Below are positions 1 to 7,453 of a DNA stretch of 64,000 nucleotides, in pieces. Position 1 is the stretch's first letter. Each line of letters opens with the position of its first letter. The DNA is from Planktothrix sp. FACHB-1365 (GTDB lineage Bacteria; Cyanobacteriota; Cyanobacteriia; Cyanobacteriales; Microcoleaceae): positions 1-64,000 of the forward strand of contig NZ_JACJSC010000022.1 of assembly GCF_014697575.1 (NCBI RefSeq), in the 5' to 3' direction. The position numbers were made by a program, and so were the translations under genes. The notes under the pieces are model-generated. The model worked only from the letters and a program-made list of their open reading frames with translations. It did not search any database and was not told the DNA's origin.

Positions 1-88
1 TAGGGAAGGGCATTCCCGAATTAACGCTACAGGAGTTGGAGTCTCTACTCTTCTTGGGGCAACCCTGGTTGAGCAAATTCTGACGTAG
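1..88 (+). CDS. 3' end of a TnpB-like IS200/IS605 accessory nuclease gene (partial)
   Basis: The frame beginning at base 2 reads REGHSRINATGVGVSTLLG and stops at 86-88. A GH(S/T)RINA-type segment followed by a short variable tail is how many cyanobacterial TnpB proteins end, and an IS200/IS605-type hairpin follows at once. TnpB is an RNA-guided DNA nuclease whose guide (omega RNA) overlaps the 3' end of its gene. Only about 28 codons lie in the window, so whether the gene is intact cannot be judged. A second open frame (stop at 81-83) covers the same bases and is a weaker alternative. Confidence 0.5.
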   Translation, partial: REGHSRINATGVGVSTLLGATLVEQILT

Positions 89-130
89 AATGTAGAATCC
101 CCGTCTCTTCAGAGCGGGGAGTGTCAATAT
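89..130 (+). mobile_element. Probable right end of an IS200/IS605-type element (hairpin)
   Basis: Bases 99-103 (CCCCG) pair with 115-119 (CGGGG). An inner CTCT/AGAG stem at 105-108 and 111-114 is separated from the outer stem by a single T bulge. A subterminal imperfect hairpin followed by GAGTGTCAA directly after tnpB is the arrangement at right ends of cyanobacterial IS200/IS605 elements, where it also forms the 3' scaffold of the omega RNA. The exact cleavage point cannot be set from one end only. Confidence 0.45.
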
Positions 131-318
131 CATCAAGATACTTGGGATAGAACACCTCAAGCTATTTTAAAACAATTCATAAGCTCGTAATTTTGATTAA
201 GAGTCGAATAACCCGTTCTCTAAGTTCGGTTTTACACACTATAACAAGTTGAAAAAGGTTAGTTACAGTAAAAATAAGAACAGAAAGCAATAACAAGATT
301 AAATTATTTGATAAGACT

Positions 319-627
319 ATGACAAACCCTGTATCTCATCGTCAACTCTCTGCAAATAATGTATTATGGCAATATGTTCAAGCGATGGAACCGGAAACTA
401 TTGCTAAACTGTCTCAACCGGAACCCGAAGTTGCTCAAATTATGGAAAATAGCTTGATGCAAATGTTAGGTGGTTTACCTTCAGAGCATTTTGATGTTAC
501 GATTACCACGAACCGTGAGGATTTAGGCCGTCTTTTAGCATCAGCAATGATGAATGGTTATTTCCTCTACAATGCCAAACAACGCCTGGAGTTTGAAAAG
601 TCTTTATCTCCTTCTCAAGAGGCTTGA
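319..627 (+). CDS. DUF760 family protein
   Basis: A 102-residue soluble protein without signal peptide or membrane segment. The central stretch (QIMENSLMQMLGGLPSEHFDVTITTNREDLGRLLASAMMNGYFL, residues about 41-84) is the DUF760 core found in cyanobacteria and in plant plastid proteins, and the length fits a single-domain member. The ATG at 319 is followed by a normal N-terminus; the bases upstream are AT-rich with no strong Shine-Dalgarno sequence. Biochemical function is unknown. It is monocistronic by position, with a transposon end upstream and a DHH gene downstream. Confidence 0.8.
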   Translation: MTNPVSHRQLSANNVLWQYVQAMEPETIAKLSQPEPEVAQIMENSLMQMLGGLPSEHFDVTITTNREDLGRLLASAMMNGYFLYNAKQRLEFEKSLSPSQEA

Positions 628-768
628 TTTTTACAGGAAAGTTGCTACAGTCAATAATAGTTGCACTGCAACACCTTGAGTAATTCCAAAGATTCGGCTT
701 TATTCCTTCCCTACCAATTGGTAGGGGAGGAAACCTGTATTACAACTTACTTTTATTTATATTTTACA

Positions 769-1935
769 GTGAACAATTCCACTCAATCTGATGCCTTAAC
801 GGTTTCCAGGGAACCTTCTCTCTCCCTGTGTCCTGAATTTGTTTTACCCATTCAGAAAAAACAGGCTTTTCAGCAAGTTTTAGAACGTCATTCGGGAGAA
901 CATCAATTAATTATTATACAAGATTTTCCCGATCCTGATGCCTTATCTTCAGCTTGGGCTTATCAGTTAATTGCTAAACAATATAATATTGACTGTGATA
1001 TTGTCTATGGGGGAACCCTCAGCCATCAAGAAAATATTGCCTTAGTGAAATTAACAGGATTACCTGTCCATCGCTGGCCCTTAGAAATGGCAAAAACCAA
1101 AGATTTATCGGTTTATTCCGGTTGTGTTTTAATTGATAATCAAGGCACAACCAGTCAACTAACCTCTTTAATTCAATCGGCTAAACTTCCAATTACGGTA
1201 TTAATTGATCATCATAGTTTACAAAAGGATTTACATCCTGAATTTTTTGATATTCGCCCTCAAATTAAAGCGACGGCTACAATTTTAACTCAATATTTGC
1301 AATCGGGTTTTTTAGAACTTGATAATAGTGAAATTGATCATATTAATTGTGCAACGGCGTTAATGCACGGCTTACGTTCGGATACAAATCAACTTCGACA
1401 AGCCACCCGTGAGGATTTCTTAGCAGCGGCTTATTTAAGCAGTTATTACGATGCGAGTTTATTAGATTCTGTGTTGCGTTCTTCTCGGTCTAAACGGGTG
1501 ATGGATGTCATCGAACGAGGGTTATCAAATCGTCAAGTTTTAGATAATATTTCAATTTCAGGGGTTGGTTTTTTACGCGCTTCTGACCGAGATGCTATTC
1601 CGCAAGCGGCGGATTTTCTATTAACTGAAGAAAACGTGCATACGGCGGTGGTTTATGGATTAGTTCATGATGATTTTAATGAAGTGGAGATTATTGTGGG
1701 TTCCTTGAGAACGAATAAAATCACCCTTGACCCGGATGAATTTATTAAAGAAGCCTTTGGAACCGATGTTACGGGTAAGTTTTTTGGAGGGGGAAGAAGT
1801 CAAGCGGGAGGGTTTGAAATTCCGTTAGGGTTTCTATCGGGTTTTAATGAAAATAAAGATTATGCAGAGATGAAATGGAAGGTATTTGATGCTCAAGTGA
1901 AGCAAAAATTATTGCGTTTAGTGAATCCTGATTAA
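769..1935 (+). CDS. DHH/DHHA1 family phosphoesterase (NrnA-like)
   Basis: Predicted metal-dependent phosphoesterase of the DHH superfamily, whose members degrade nano-RNAs or 3'-phosphoadenosine 5'-phosphate. Visible motifs are DFPDPDALSSAWA (motif I), VLIDNQG (motif II), LIDHHS (the DHH motif) and, near the C-terminus, GKFFGGGRSQAGGFE of DHHA1, where the usual GGGH His is Arg. The frame is open back to a TTG at 661, but residues encoded by 661-768 look like untranslated leader, so I prefer GTG 769 (388 aa). No clear Shine-Dalgarno supports either start. A convergent RNase D gene follows across a terminator array, so two RNA-turnover enzymes are neighbours. Confidence 0.75.
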   Translation: MNNSTQSDALTVSREPSLSLCPEFVLPIQKKQAFQQVLERHSGEHQLIIIQDFPDPDALSSAWAYQLIAKQYNIDCDIVYGGTLSHQENIALVKLTGLPVHRWPLEMAKTKDLSVYSGCVLIDNQGTTSQLTSLIQSAKLPITVLIDHHSLQKDLHPEFFDIRPQIKATATILTQYLQSGFLELDNSEIDHINCATALMHGLRSDTNQLRQATREDFLAAAYLSSYYDASLLDSVLRSSRSKRVMDVIERGLSNRQVLDNISISGVGFLRASDRDAIPQAADFLLTEENVHTAVVYGLVHDDFNEVEIIVGSLRTNKITLDPDEFIKEAFGTDVTGKFFGGGRSQAGGFEIPLGFLSGFNENKDYAEMKWKVFDAQVKQKLLRLVNPD

Positions 1936-1985
1936 AAGGTTTAATCTGTTTCAGTAAAAAATCATCTTTTGTCTTCTCTTTATCC

Positions 1986-2395
1986 CAAAGGCGGTTGGGG
2001 AAATTTTTTTTGAGAATTTTCCTGAACAGAATCATCGATGAAGGAATAAACAGGAGTAGATGCACCCTGATGGTTTTCCTTCAACTTCGGTTGAGGGAAT
2101 TTTTTTTTGAGAATTTTCCTGAACAGAATCATCGATAGAGGAATAAACAGGAGTAGATGCACCCTGATGGTTTTCCTTCAACTTCGGTTGAGGGATTTTT
2201 TTTGAGAATTTTCCTGATGAGAATCAAAAGTGAAGGAATAAATAGATGTAGATGCACCCTGATGGTTTTCCTTCAACTTCGGTTGGGGGATTTTTTTTGA
2301 GAATTTTCCCGATAGGAATCAAAAGCGAAGGAATAAACAAGAGTAGATGCACCCTGATAGTTCCCCCTCAACTTCGGTTGGGGGGTTTTTGCTTG
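1986..2395. repeat. Four-copy tandem ~96-bp repeat of terminator-like hairpins
   Basis: Four direct copies, with TGAGAATTTTCC(T/C) at about 2011, 2108, 2203 and 2298 (periods 97, 95, 95). Copies end in a CCTTCAAC-TTCG-GTTGAGGG-like hairpin followed by a run of T residues; the last has CCCCCTCAAC-TTCG-GTTGGGGGG then TTTTT, a textbook Rho-independent terminator. An A/T-rich lead-in at 1986-2010 carries a partial unit. It fills the 484-bp gap between the convergent DHH and RNase D genes. Short open frames inside it on both strands are products of the repeat and are not called. Confidence 0.85.
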
Positions 2396-2419
2396 GGAAG
2401 GCTTCCTATGTTAGTTCTG

Positions 2420-3046
2420 TTAATGGTGTTCAAAAATACCTGGAAATTGTAATAAATCTAAAGTGACCATGACAGGTAAACAGGAAAAACATTGTTGAGC
2501 CAGTTCTAAACGGTCTTCTCGTTCTAACATCGACACTAACTTTTTCTGAACACTCAATAAATAGCGAACATCATTAGCCGCATAGTTTAATTGCTCTTCG
2601 GATAGGTTACTGGCATTTCCCCAGTCGGAACTTTGGGAGGTTTTATCGAGTTCAACTTTTTCTAATTCTTGGACTAATTCTTTCAGTCCGTGTTTTCCGG
2701 TATAGGTTCGGACTAATTTACTGGCTATTTTAGTACAGAATATCGGGTTAACTTCTATTCCTAAGTAATAGCGAATAGTGGCAATATCAAATCGAGCAAA
2801 ATGGAAGACTTTGAGAATATGAGGTGCTTCTAACAGTTGTTTTAAGTTCGGTGCTTCTGTTTGACCTTTAGCAATTCTAATGGCGGTGACTTGACCTTTG
2901 GGGTCACAAATTTGAATTAAGCAAAGGCGGTCTCTCCAAGGTAATAACCCCATCGTTTCCGTATCAACGGCTAACGCATCGGCGGTTAGGTATTCAGATA
3001 ATAACGTTTCAGAAATATCCCCATCACAAACTTGAAAATTAAACAT
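2420..3046 (-). CDS. RNase D-like 3'-5' exonuclease
   Basis: A 208-residue DEDD-family exonuclease. The catalytic acids sit in AVDTETMGL (D28, E30), FHFARFDIATI (second Asp) and NYAANDVRYLLSV (final Asp with the Tyr of the DEDDy type). It stops after the exonuclease domain, so it lacks the HRDC domain of enterobacterial RNase D; this short form is usual in cyanobacteria. Role: 3' trimming of tRNA or other structured RNA in the cytoplasm. The start is followed by MFNFQVCDGDIS, and its upstream region consists of heptamer repeats. It converges on the DHH phosphoesterase. Confidence 0.85.
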   Translation of the reverse strand: MFNFQVCDGDISETLLSEYLTADALAVDTETMGLLPWRDRLCLIQICDPKGQVTAIRIAKGQTEAPNLKQLLEAPHILKVFHFARFDIATIRYYLGIEVNPIFCTKIASKLVRTYTGKHGLKELVQELEKVELDKTSQSSDWGNASNLSEEQLNYAANDVRYLLSVQKKLVSMLEREDRLELAQQCFSCLPVMVTLDLLQFPGIFEHH

Positions 3047-3049
3047 AGG

Positions 3050-3230
3050 ATTATTGACTGTTGACTGTTGACTGTTGACGGTTACGGGCGGGGTTCCCCC
3101 GCCCCTACGACGGTTGACTGTTGACTGTTAGCTTTATTCGTTTTTAATAAAACTATTCCCTATTCGTAATTCGTAATTCGTAATTCGTAATTTCCTGTTC
3201 CCTGTTCCCTGTTCCCTGTTCCCTGTCCTA
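3050..3230. repeat. Heptanucleotide tandem repeats, three different units
   Basis: The RNase D/CAP gap holds GTTGACT repeats (about 3055-3080 and again near 3112-3130), AATTCGT repeats (about 3164-3192) and GTTCCCT repeats (about 3192-3226). Between the first two blocks, near 3085-3107, lies a GGGCGGGG/CCCCGCCC palindrome. All have a 7-base period, the pattern of cyanobacterial short tandemly repeated repetitive sequences. No gene is seen here. Confidence 0.85.
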
Positions 3231-3233
3231 CAT

Positions 3234-3770
3234 TTAAAGCCATGCTTTTCTTACAAAAATCTGAGTAAAATAATACTCTCCTTTAGCATTTCTGACAATC
3301 CCAACTCCGGTTAACTCATAATTTCCTACCATATTGCGTTGATGACCTGGACTTTCTATCCATCCTTTTACAGCTTGTTTTCCAGGGTCAACATAACCGG
3401 AATTAAAGGCAACATTTTCGGCAATTTCTTGCCAACGGACAAATTGACGAATTTTTTGAAATCGAGCTTTTGAACCGCTATGACCAAAGGGAACTTGACC
3501 ATTTGCCATTAACTGACTATGAATGCGACATTGTTCACTAATTTGCGGGTCTAGTTTTAAAGGCGGTAAATTTTTAGAAGCCCGATAATTATTAACTTGT
3601 TGATGTACGGATAATTCCAATTGCGCCAGATTAGAATTATTAGGGGTAACAATGGGTGTGACTTGCGGTAGGGGCTTTCCAATTGAATTAATTTCTGCTA
3701 AAAATGTACACCCTCCCAATAATAAGGCTATTCCCATGAACGATATTTTAAACATAGTTGATTTTAGCAA
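3234..3770 (-). CDS. CAP (SCP/PR1-like) domain lipoprotein
   Basis: 178 residues. A hydrophobic N-terminus ends in the lipobox LLGGC (Cys21), so export and lipid anchoring are predicted. The mature part is a CAP domain of the bacterial YkwD type: NNYRASKNLPPLKLD, a His in CRIHSQLMANG, then FGHSG, EIAENVAF and GWIESPGHQRNM, ending with a GVGIVRNAKGEYYFTQIFV strand. Bacterial CAP proteins are extracytoplasmic and mostly of unknown activity. The gene is single, with heptamer repeats downstream. Family assignment is solid; function is open. Confidence 0.85.
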   Translation of the reverse strand: MLKSTMFKISFMGIALLLGGCTFLAEINSIGKPLPQVTPIVTPNNSNLAQLELSVHQQVNNYRASKNLPPLKLDPQISEQCRIHSQLMANGQVPFGHSGSKARFQKIRQFVRWQEIAENVAFNSGYVDPGKQAVKGWIESPGHQRNMVGNYELTGVGIVRNAKGEYYFTQIFVRKAWL

Positions 3771-3933
3771 TAGTGTTGATGCGGTACAGTTGCGATAGGT
3801 TTGGGAAATTGTGATCGTTTTTTTTAGCTTACAGCATAAATTATGATTTTTGTCAAGATCTCTAGTTGTGGTTTCCGGTTTCGGTGATGGACGTAACCCT
3901 GTTCGGTATTTTTAACCCATTTTAGTCTGTGAT

Positions 3934-3962
3934 ATGCTCAGGGAGCGCAATAGCCTGAGCAT
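3934..3962. promoter_or_regulatory. Perfect 9-bp inverted repeat next to a start codon
   Basis: ATGCTCAGG (3934-3942) and CCTGAGCAT (3954-3962) are exact reverse complements around an 11-base loop, ending one base before the ATG at 3964. In the mRNA this hairpin would mask the ribosome-binding region of the downstream gene pair; in DNA it could be an operator for a repressor. Either role is inference. Confidence 0.5.
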
Positions 3963-3963
3963 T

Positions 3964-4302
3964 ATGAGCGGAATTAGCCGTGAGATTTTTCTAGATCCTA
4001 AACATATTCCTAAACATCTACCAAACACCCCTCAATCACAGAGATTACTGCTACGAGGGCGAGCCATTCATGTTTTCAATGATGAAGATACGATGCTACA
4101 AGTTGCTCAAGCTATTATAGAAAGAGGAGAATACACGGGCAGCGTTCGGAATTACGAGCGCTATGGGCTATTTTTTACTGAAGCAATCGGTTATCGGATC
4201 AGTCCAGACGGTTCAAGAACTCCTTTGTTCTACGGTGAGGTAAAAATTGATGCAAACAGCCGATACCACGCAATTCCTCGCACCCGACCTAGTGAAAGAT
4301 GA
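3964..4302 (+). CDS. Small cyanobacterial protein, toxin-domain-like
   Basis: About 112 residues from ATG 3964 (an in-frame ATG at 3934 lies inside the hairpin and is less likely). The N-terminus ISREIFLDPKHIPKHLP and the C-terminus YGEVKIDANSRYHAIPRTRPS are polar and Arg/His-rich; the ending resembles small nuclease-type domains found at the tips of polymorphic toxins, but I cannot name the family with certainty. No signal peptide or membrane segment. It overlaps the next gene by 53 bp, suggesting a translationally coupled pair such as effector and partner. That functional reading is inference. Confidence 0.6.
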   Translation: MSGISREIFLDPKHIPKHLPNTPQSQRLLLRGRAIHVFNDEDTMLQVAQAIIERGEYTGSVRNYERYGLFFTEAIGYRISPDGSRTPLFYGEVKIDANSRYHAIPRTRPSER

Positions 4303-4528
4303 TTGGAACTTCTTAGAAGTTTGGGTAGATTCAATGCAATCACCACCCTACGTCTTGCTGCTACTAGGTGACAAAATGGAGGGTTGTTATGTTTTCGACC
4401 CCTCTGAGCATTATAGTCTTGTAAAAGCTTTTCAGAACTATGAAGAAGCTCAACTCTGGCTATTGGAAGATGAATACGAGCCTCTGGAAGGACGTCTATT
4501 TAGCCTCGAAGTTCGCCAGAGCGATTGA
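4250..4528 (+). CDS. Hypothetical small acidic protein, partner of the preceding gene
   Basis: 92 residues from ATG 4250 (a TTG precedes it directly). It is strongly acidic (for example EDEYEPLEGRLFSLEV near the C-terminus), with a compact alpha/beta look (FLEVWVDSMQSPPYVLLLLGDK, then FQNYEEAQLWLLEDEYEP). No family recognised. Its start lies within the end of the upstream basic protein gene in another frame. An acidic partner overlapping a basic, toxin-like protein is what immunity or antitoxin proteins often look like, so the pair may be an orphan toxin/immunity unit; nothing in the sequence proves this. Confidence 0.6.
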   Translation: MQTADTTQFLAPDLVKDDWNFLEVWVDSMQSPPYVLLLLGDKMEGCYVFDPSEHYSLVKAFQNYEEAQLWLLEDEYEPLEGRLFSLEVRQSD

Positions 4529-4636
4529 AACTTGTTGCGTGGAAGGGCATAACACCGTTGGACTGTTTCATCACTGAAATCAATAACGTTTTAGTGTCAC
4601 CCATCCTACAAAACAATTTTACTTTTATTATTGAAT

Positions 4637-5887
4637 TTAACTGTTAGGATGATTCAAGAATTTTTGCACCGTTTGTACATCCTTATCTCCCCGTCCTGAA
4701 CAATTTAAAATAATTCGAGGACTACCTTCTAATTGCGGACAAAGCATTTCTAAATAAGCGATCGCATGGGCCGTTTCCAAGGCTGGAATAATTCCTTCTA
4801 AACGCGATAACCGTTGAAACGCATCTAACGCTTGTTGGTCAGTCACACTATAATATTCTGCCCGACCCAAATCTTTTAAATAACTGTGTTCTGGCCCCAC
4901 ACCCGGATAATCTAACCCCGCACTAATAGAATGGGCCTCCATCACTTGACCATCATCATCTTGTAACAGATAACTCATCGCCCCGTGTAAAACTCCCACT
5001 TGACCATGAGTTAAAGTAGCAGCGTGTTTTCCGGTTTCTACCCCCGAACCTGCGGCTTCTACCCCAATTAGACGCACAGAAGATTCATTCACAAACTCAT
5101 TAAATAGCCCCATCGCGTTAGAACCACCACCGACACAAGCTAATAAAATATCCGGTAAACCGCCCCATTTTTCTAAACATTGGTTGCGGGTTTCGATGCC
5201 AATTACATTATGAAAATCCCGTACAATCATCGGATAGGGATGGGGGCCAGCAACGGAACCGAGAATATAATGGGTCGTTTCCACGTTCGTTACCCAGTCG
5301 CGGATGGCTTCAGACGTCGCATCTTTTAAGGTTCCTGTTCCCGCTTCCACAGGTCGAACTTCCGCCCCTAACAACCGCATTCTAAACACATTCAGGGCTT
5401 GACGTTCCATGTCGTGAATGCCCATATAAATCACACAGTCTAGGCCATAACGGGCGCAAACCGTCGCCGTCGCTACCCCATGTTGACCCGCCCCGGTTTC
5501 TGCAATAATGCGTTGTTTACCCATTTTCTTCGCTAACAACGCTTGGGCGAGGGCATTATTAATTTTATGAGCCCCCGTATGGTTGAGGTCTTCCCGTTTC
5601 AGATAAATTTGCGGGCCTGTACCGTCGGGTTTCGCATAATATTGGGTAAGGCGTTCGGCGAAATACAGAGGGCTAGGTCGTCCCACATAGTCTTTAAGCA
5701 GGCTTTGGAGTTCCGTTTGAAATTCAGGATCTTGACGATAATGGTGATAGGCTGTTTCCAGTTCAGCTAAGGCAGGCATTAAGGTCTCTGGAACGTATTT
5801 GCCGCCAAATTGTCCGAAGCGTCCGAGGGGGTCAGGGCGTTGTGTTGCGGTGAGTTGGGGGTTGGGAGGTAAGGGAGTGGTAGTCAC
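4637..5887 (-). CDS. trpB: Tryptophan synthase beta subunit
   Basis: 416 residues, full length for the family. It condenses indole with L-serine using pyridoxal phosphate, the last step of tryptophan synthesis, normally in an alpha2beta2 complex with TrpA. The PLP lysine is K108 in [13 protein letters not shown]. The phosphate-binding loop [10 protein letters not shown] and the C-terminal [10 protein letters not shown] are intact, and [19 protein letters not shown] is the standard N-terminus. It stands alone here, without trpA, as is common in cyanobacteria where trp genes are scattered. It is transcribed away from the downstream membrane-protein gene. Confidence 0.97.
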   Translation of the reverse strand: MTTTPLPPNPQLTATQRPDPLGRFGQFGGKYVPETLMPALAELETAYHHYRQDPEFQTELQSLLKDYVGRPSPLYFAERLTQYYAKPDGTGPQIYLKREDLNHTGAHKINNALAQALLAKKMGKQRIIAETGAGQHGVATATVCARYGLDCVIYMGIHDMERQALNVFRMRLLGAEVRPVEAGTGTLKDATSEAIRDWVTNVETTHYILGSVAGPHPYPMIVRDFHNVIGIETRNQCLEKWGGLPDILLACVGGGSNAMGLFNEFVNESSVRLIGVEAAGSGVETGKHAATLTHGQVGVLHGAMSYLLQDDDGQVMEAHSISAGLDYPGVGPEHSYLKDLGRAEYYSVTDQQALDAFQRLSRLEGIIPALETAHAIAYLEMLCPQLEGSPRIILNCSGRGDKDVQTVQKFLNHPNS

Positions 5888-6013
5888 GGCGCAGCAAAAT
5901 GATTAATATTGAACAATTTTCTAATTATATAGCGAGTCTCAATCAAAAGGTTAGGAATCTAAGCTGACTCAGTTGTTGTGATATAAAATCCCTAAATGTT
6001 TACTGCAAATTCA

Positions 6014-6051
6014 CCCCTGTAGAGACGTTCGATGGAACGTCTCTACAGGGG
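6014..6051. repeat. Palindromic repeat (GTAGAGACG family)
   Basis: A 17-base arm CCCCTGTAGAGACGTTC pairs perfectly with the copy at 6035-6051 around the loop GATG. It lies in the 242-bp gap between the divergent trpB and membrane-protein genes. Related cores occur at 38351, 48901 and 49608. Confidence 0.85.
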
Positions 6052-6129
6052 GTTTGGGGGGATTATCTGTAGCATCTATAATGGGATTTGATATGAGTTA
6101 GGGAACAAAAGCCACTGTTTGGAAATTAA

Positions 6130-6918
6130 ATGATATTGATGGGTAAAAATGCTATGAATCAAAATTCTAATTCTTCGGTGGTTCCAGAAGCCAATTTAAG
6201 CCAAAATCAATCTATTATACTTGGCAAAAAATTTTATATCCTGTTGGGGATAACTTTTTTAATTTTGATAGTTGCTTTAACCCCAGCTTATACTTATTTA
6301 ATTTTTGCCCTAACTTTAACAACGCCACAATTACAACATCATTCAGGTTATCCTCATATTTTAGTCGATTTATTCTGGAAAGGATTTAGTTTATTAACGG
6401 CGATATACTGGCTTTATCTAGGAATTAAAATTGGATTATCTCGTCGGGGCGGACTTTGGGTAATTCCGTCGGCGTTCCTGTCTTATTTTCTGTTAATTTT
6501 GATGGTGCAATTCATTGGAAGATTATCAGCAATCGTTATTCCCAGTAGTTCTGATTCTGTTATTAGTCTATTCTTTCAAGATGGTGGAAAATTTGTTAGA
6601 TTTTTGAGTCGCAGTTTCATTTATCTTTGGGGAGGTGGAAGTGTTTTTAATATGGGGGTTGTTGGAGGATGGTTAACGAAACGGTATCAAAAATTTGGCT
6701 TTGAACCAAAAGAATCTAATATTTTAGCATTTCTGATGATTCTATCGAGTTTTAGTTGGGGAGTTGTGTTTTTCTTAAAATGGCTTTTACCCGTGATGAT
6801 ATTAACGGGAATTCTGAGTTTAGTGGGAATTTTTAAATTAATTCAAACTAGCGTTAAGAAACGCCAGAGATTAATTCAAGCTTATTTGAACTCAGAATCT
6901 CAAAAAATTCTCGAATAA
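6130..6918 (+). CDS. Multipass membrane protein of unknown function
   Basis: Up to 262 residues; ATG codons at 6130, 6139 and 6154 are all possible starts. Five to six hydrophobic stretches are visible: FYILLGITFLILIVALTPAY, a second near residue 90, IPSAFLSYFLLILMVQFIG, a Gly-rich segment near 165-180, then NILAFLMILSSFSWGVVFF and LLPVMILTGILSLVGIFKL. No enzyme or transporter motif was recognised. The tail is basic (VKKRQRLIQAYL). Neighbours give no functional hint. Confidence 0.65.
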   Translation: MILMGKNAMNQNSNSSVVPEANLSQNQSIILGKKFYILLGITFLILIVALTPAYTYLIFALTLTTPQLQHHSGYPHILVDLFWKGFSLLTAIYWLYLGIKIGLSRRGGLWVIPSAFLSYFLLILMVQFIGRLSAIVIPSSSDSVISLFFQDGGKFVRFLSRSFIYLWGGGSVFNMGVVGGWLTKRYQKFGFEPKESNILAFLMILSSFSWGVVFFLKWLLPVMILTGILSLVGIFKLIQTSVKKRQRLIQAYLNSESQKILE

Positions 6919-6939
6919 ATAATTTAGGATTAAGTTATT

Positions 6940-7353
6940 CTAATTATAATAATTAATGTTTTTTGACAGGGATAGGGGTTGAATATAACGTTGATTCGCC
7001 CGAACATAACAAGGGTTATTTTCAGGATATCTCCGAACAGGCATCCAAGGCAATTGTTGACTATCTTTGGCATTGATTAAGACTTCATCAGAACCGCCTC
7101 GATAGACTTCTGCTTGTAAAATATCTCCCTGTTTAAATTGTTGAATAATGGGGGAATTAATGTTGGGTGTTTGACGACAATTTAATGTTGTTGTAACAAC
7201 TTTCCATAAAGAACCTGCCATCAAACGGGGAGGAGCTTGACCTTTAACTGGTGCTTCATTAGAGTAATAATTTCCCTGACTATCGGGGATAGGAATAGGC
7301 AGTTGACTCAATAAAACCATTGTAAGGTTTAAAGCTGCTAATGGTATTTTCAT
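6940..7353 (-). CDS. Secreted SH3-like domain protein
   Basis: 137 residues from the ATG at 7353 (the frame stays open 22 codons further upstream, but MKIPLAALNLTMVLLSQLP reads as a signal peptide). After a Pro-rich linker, KVVTTTLNCRQTPNINSPIIQQFKQGDILQAE has the pattern of a bacterial SH3 domain (LNCRQTP...VIQQFKQGD), followed by PWMPVRRYPENNPCYVRAN. Such domains bind peptidoglycan or peptides outside the cytoplasm. Two Cys in the mature part may form a disulfide. The gene is divergent from the kinase gene next to it. Confidence 0.7.
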   Translation of the reverse strand: MKIPLAALNLTMVLLSQLPIPIPDSQGNYYSNEAPVKGQAPPRLMAGSLWKVVTTTLNCRQTPNINSPIIQQFKQGDILQAEVYRGGSDEVLINAKDSQQLPWMPVRRYPENNPCYVRANQRYIQPLSLSKNINYYN

Positions 7354-7453
7354 AAATATCAATAATAGTAAGCTTTTCTCAATGAGGCAATCGGTGTAAT
7401 TGTGATAATATAGAATCAACTATATTTTAACTCAATCAGACCAGTCCTGAACC

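Noticed and set aside
1844-2452. Three short open frames on both strands with similar predicted proteins
   Set aside because: They are translations of the tandem terminator repeat and share sequence only for that reason.
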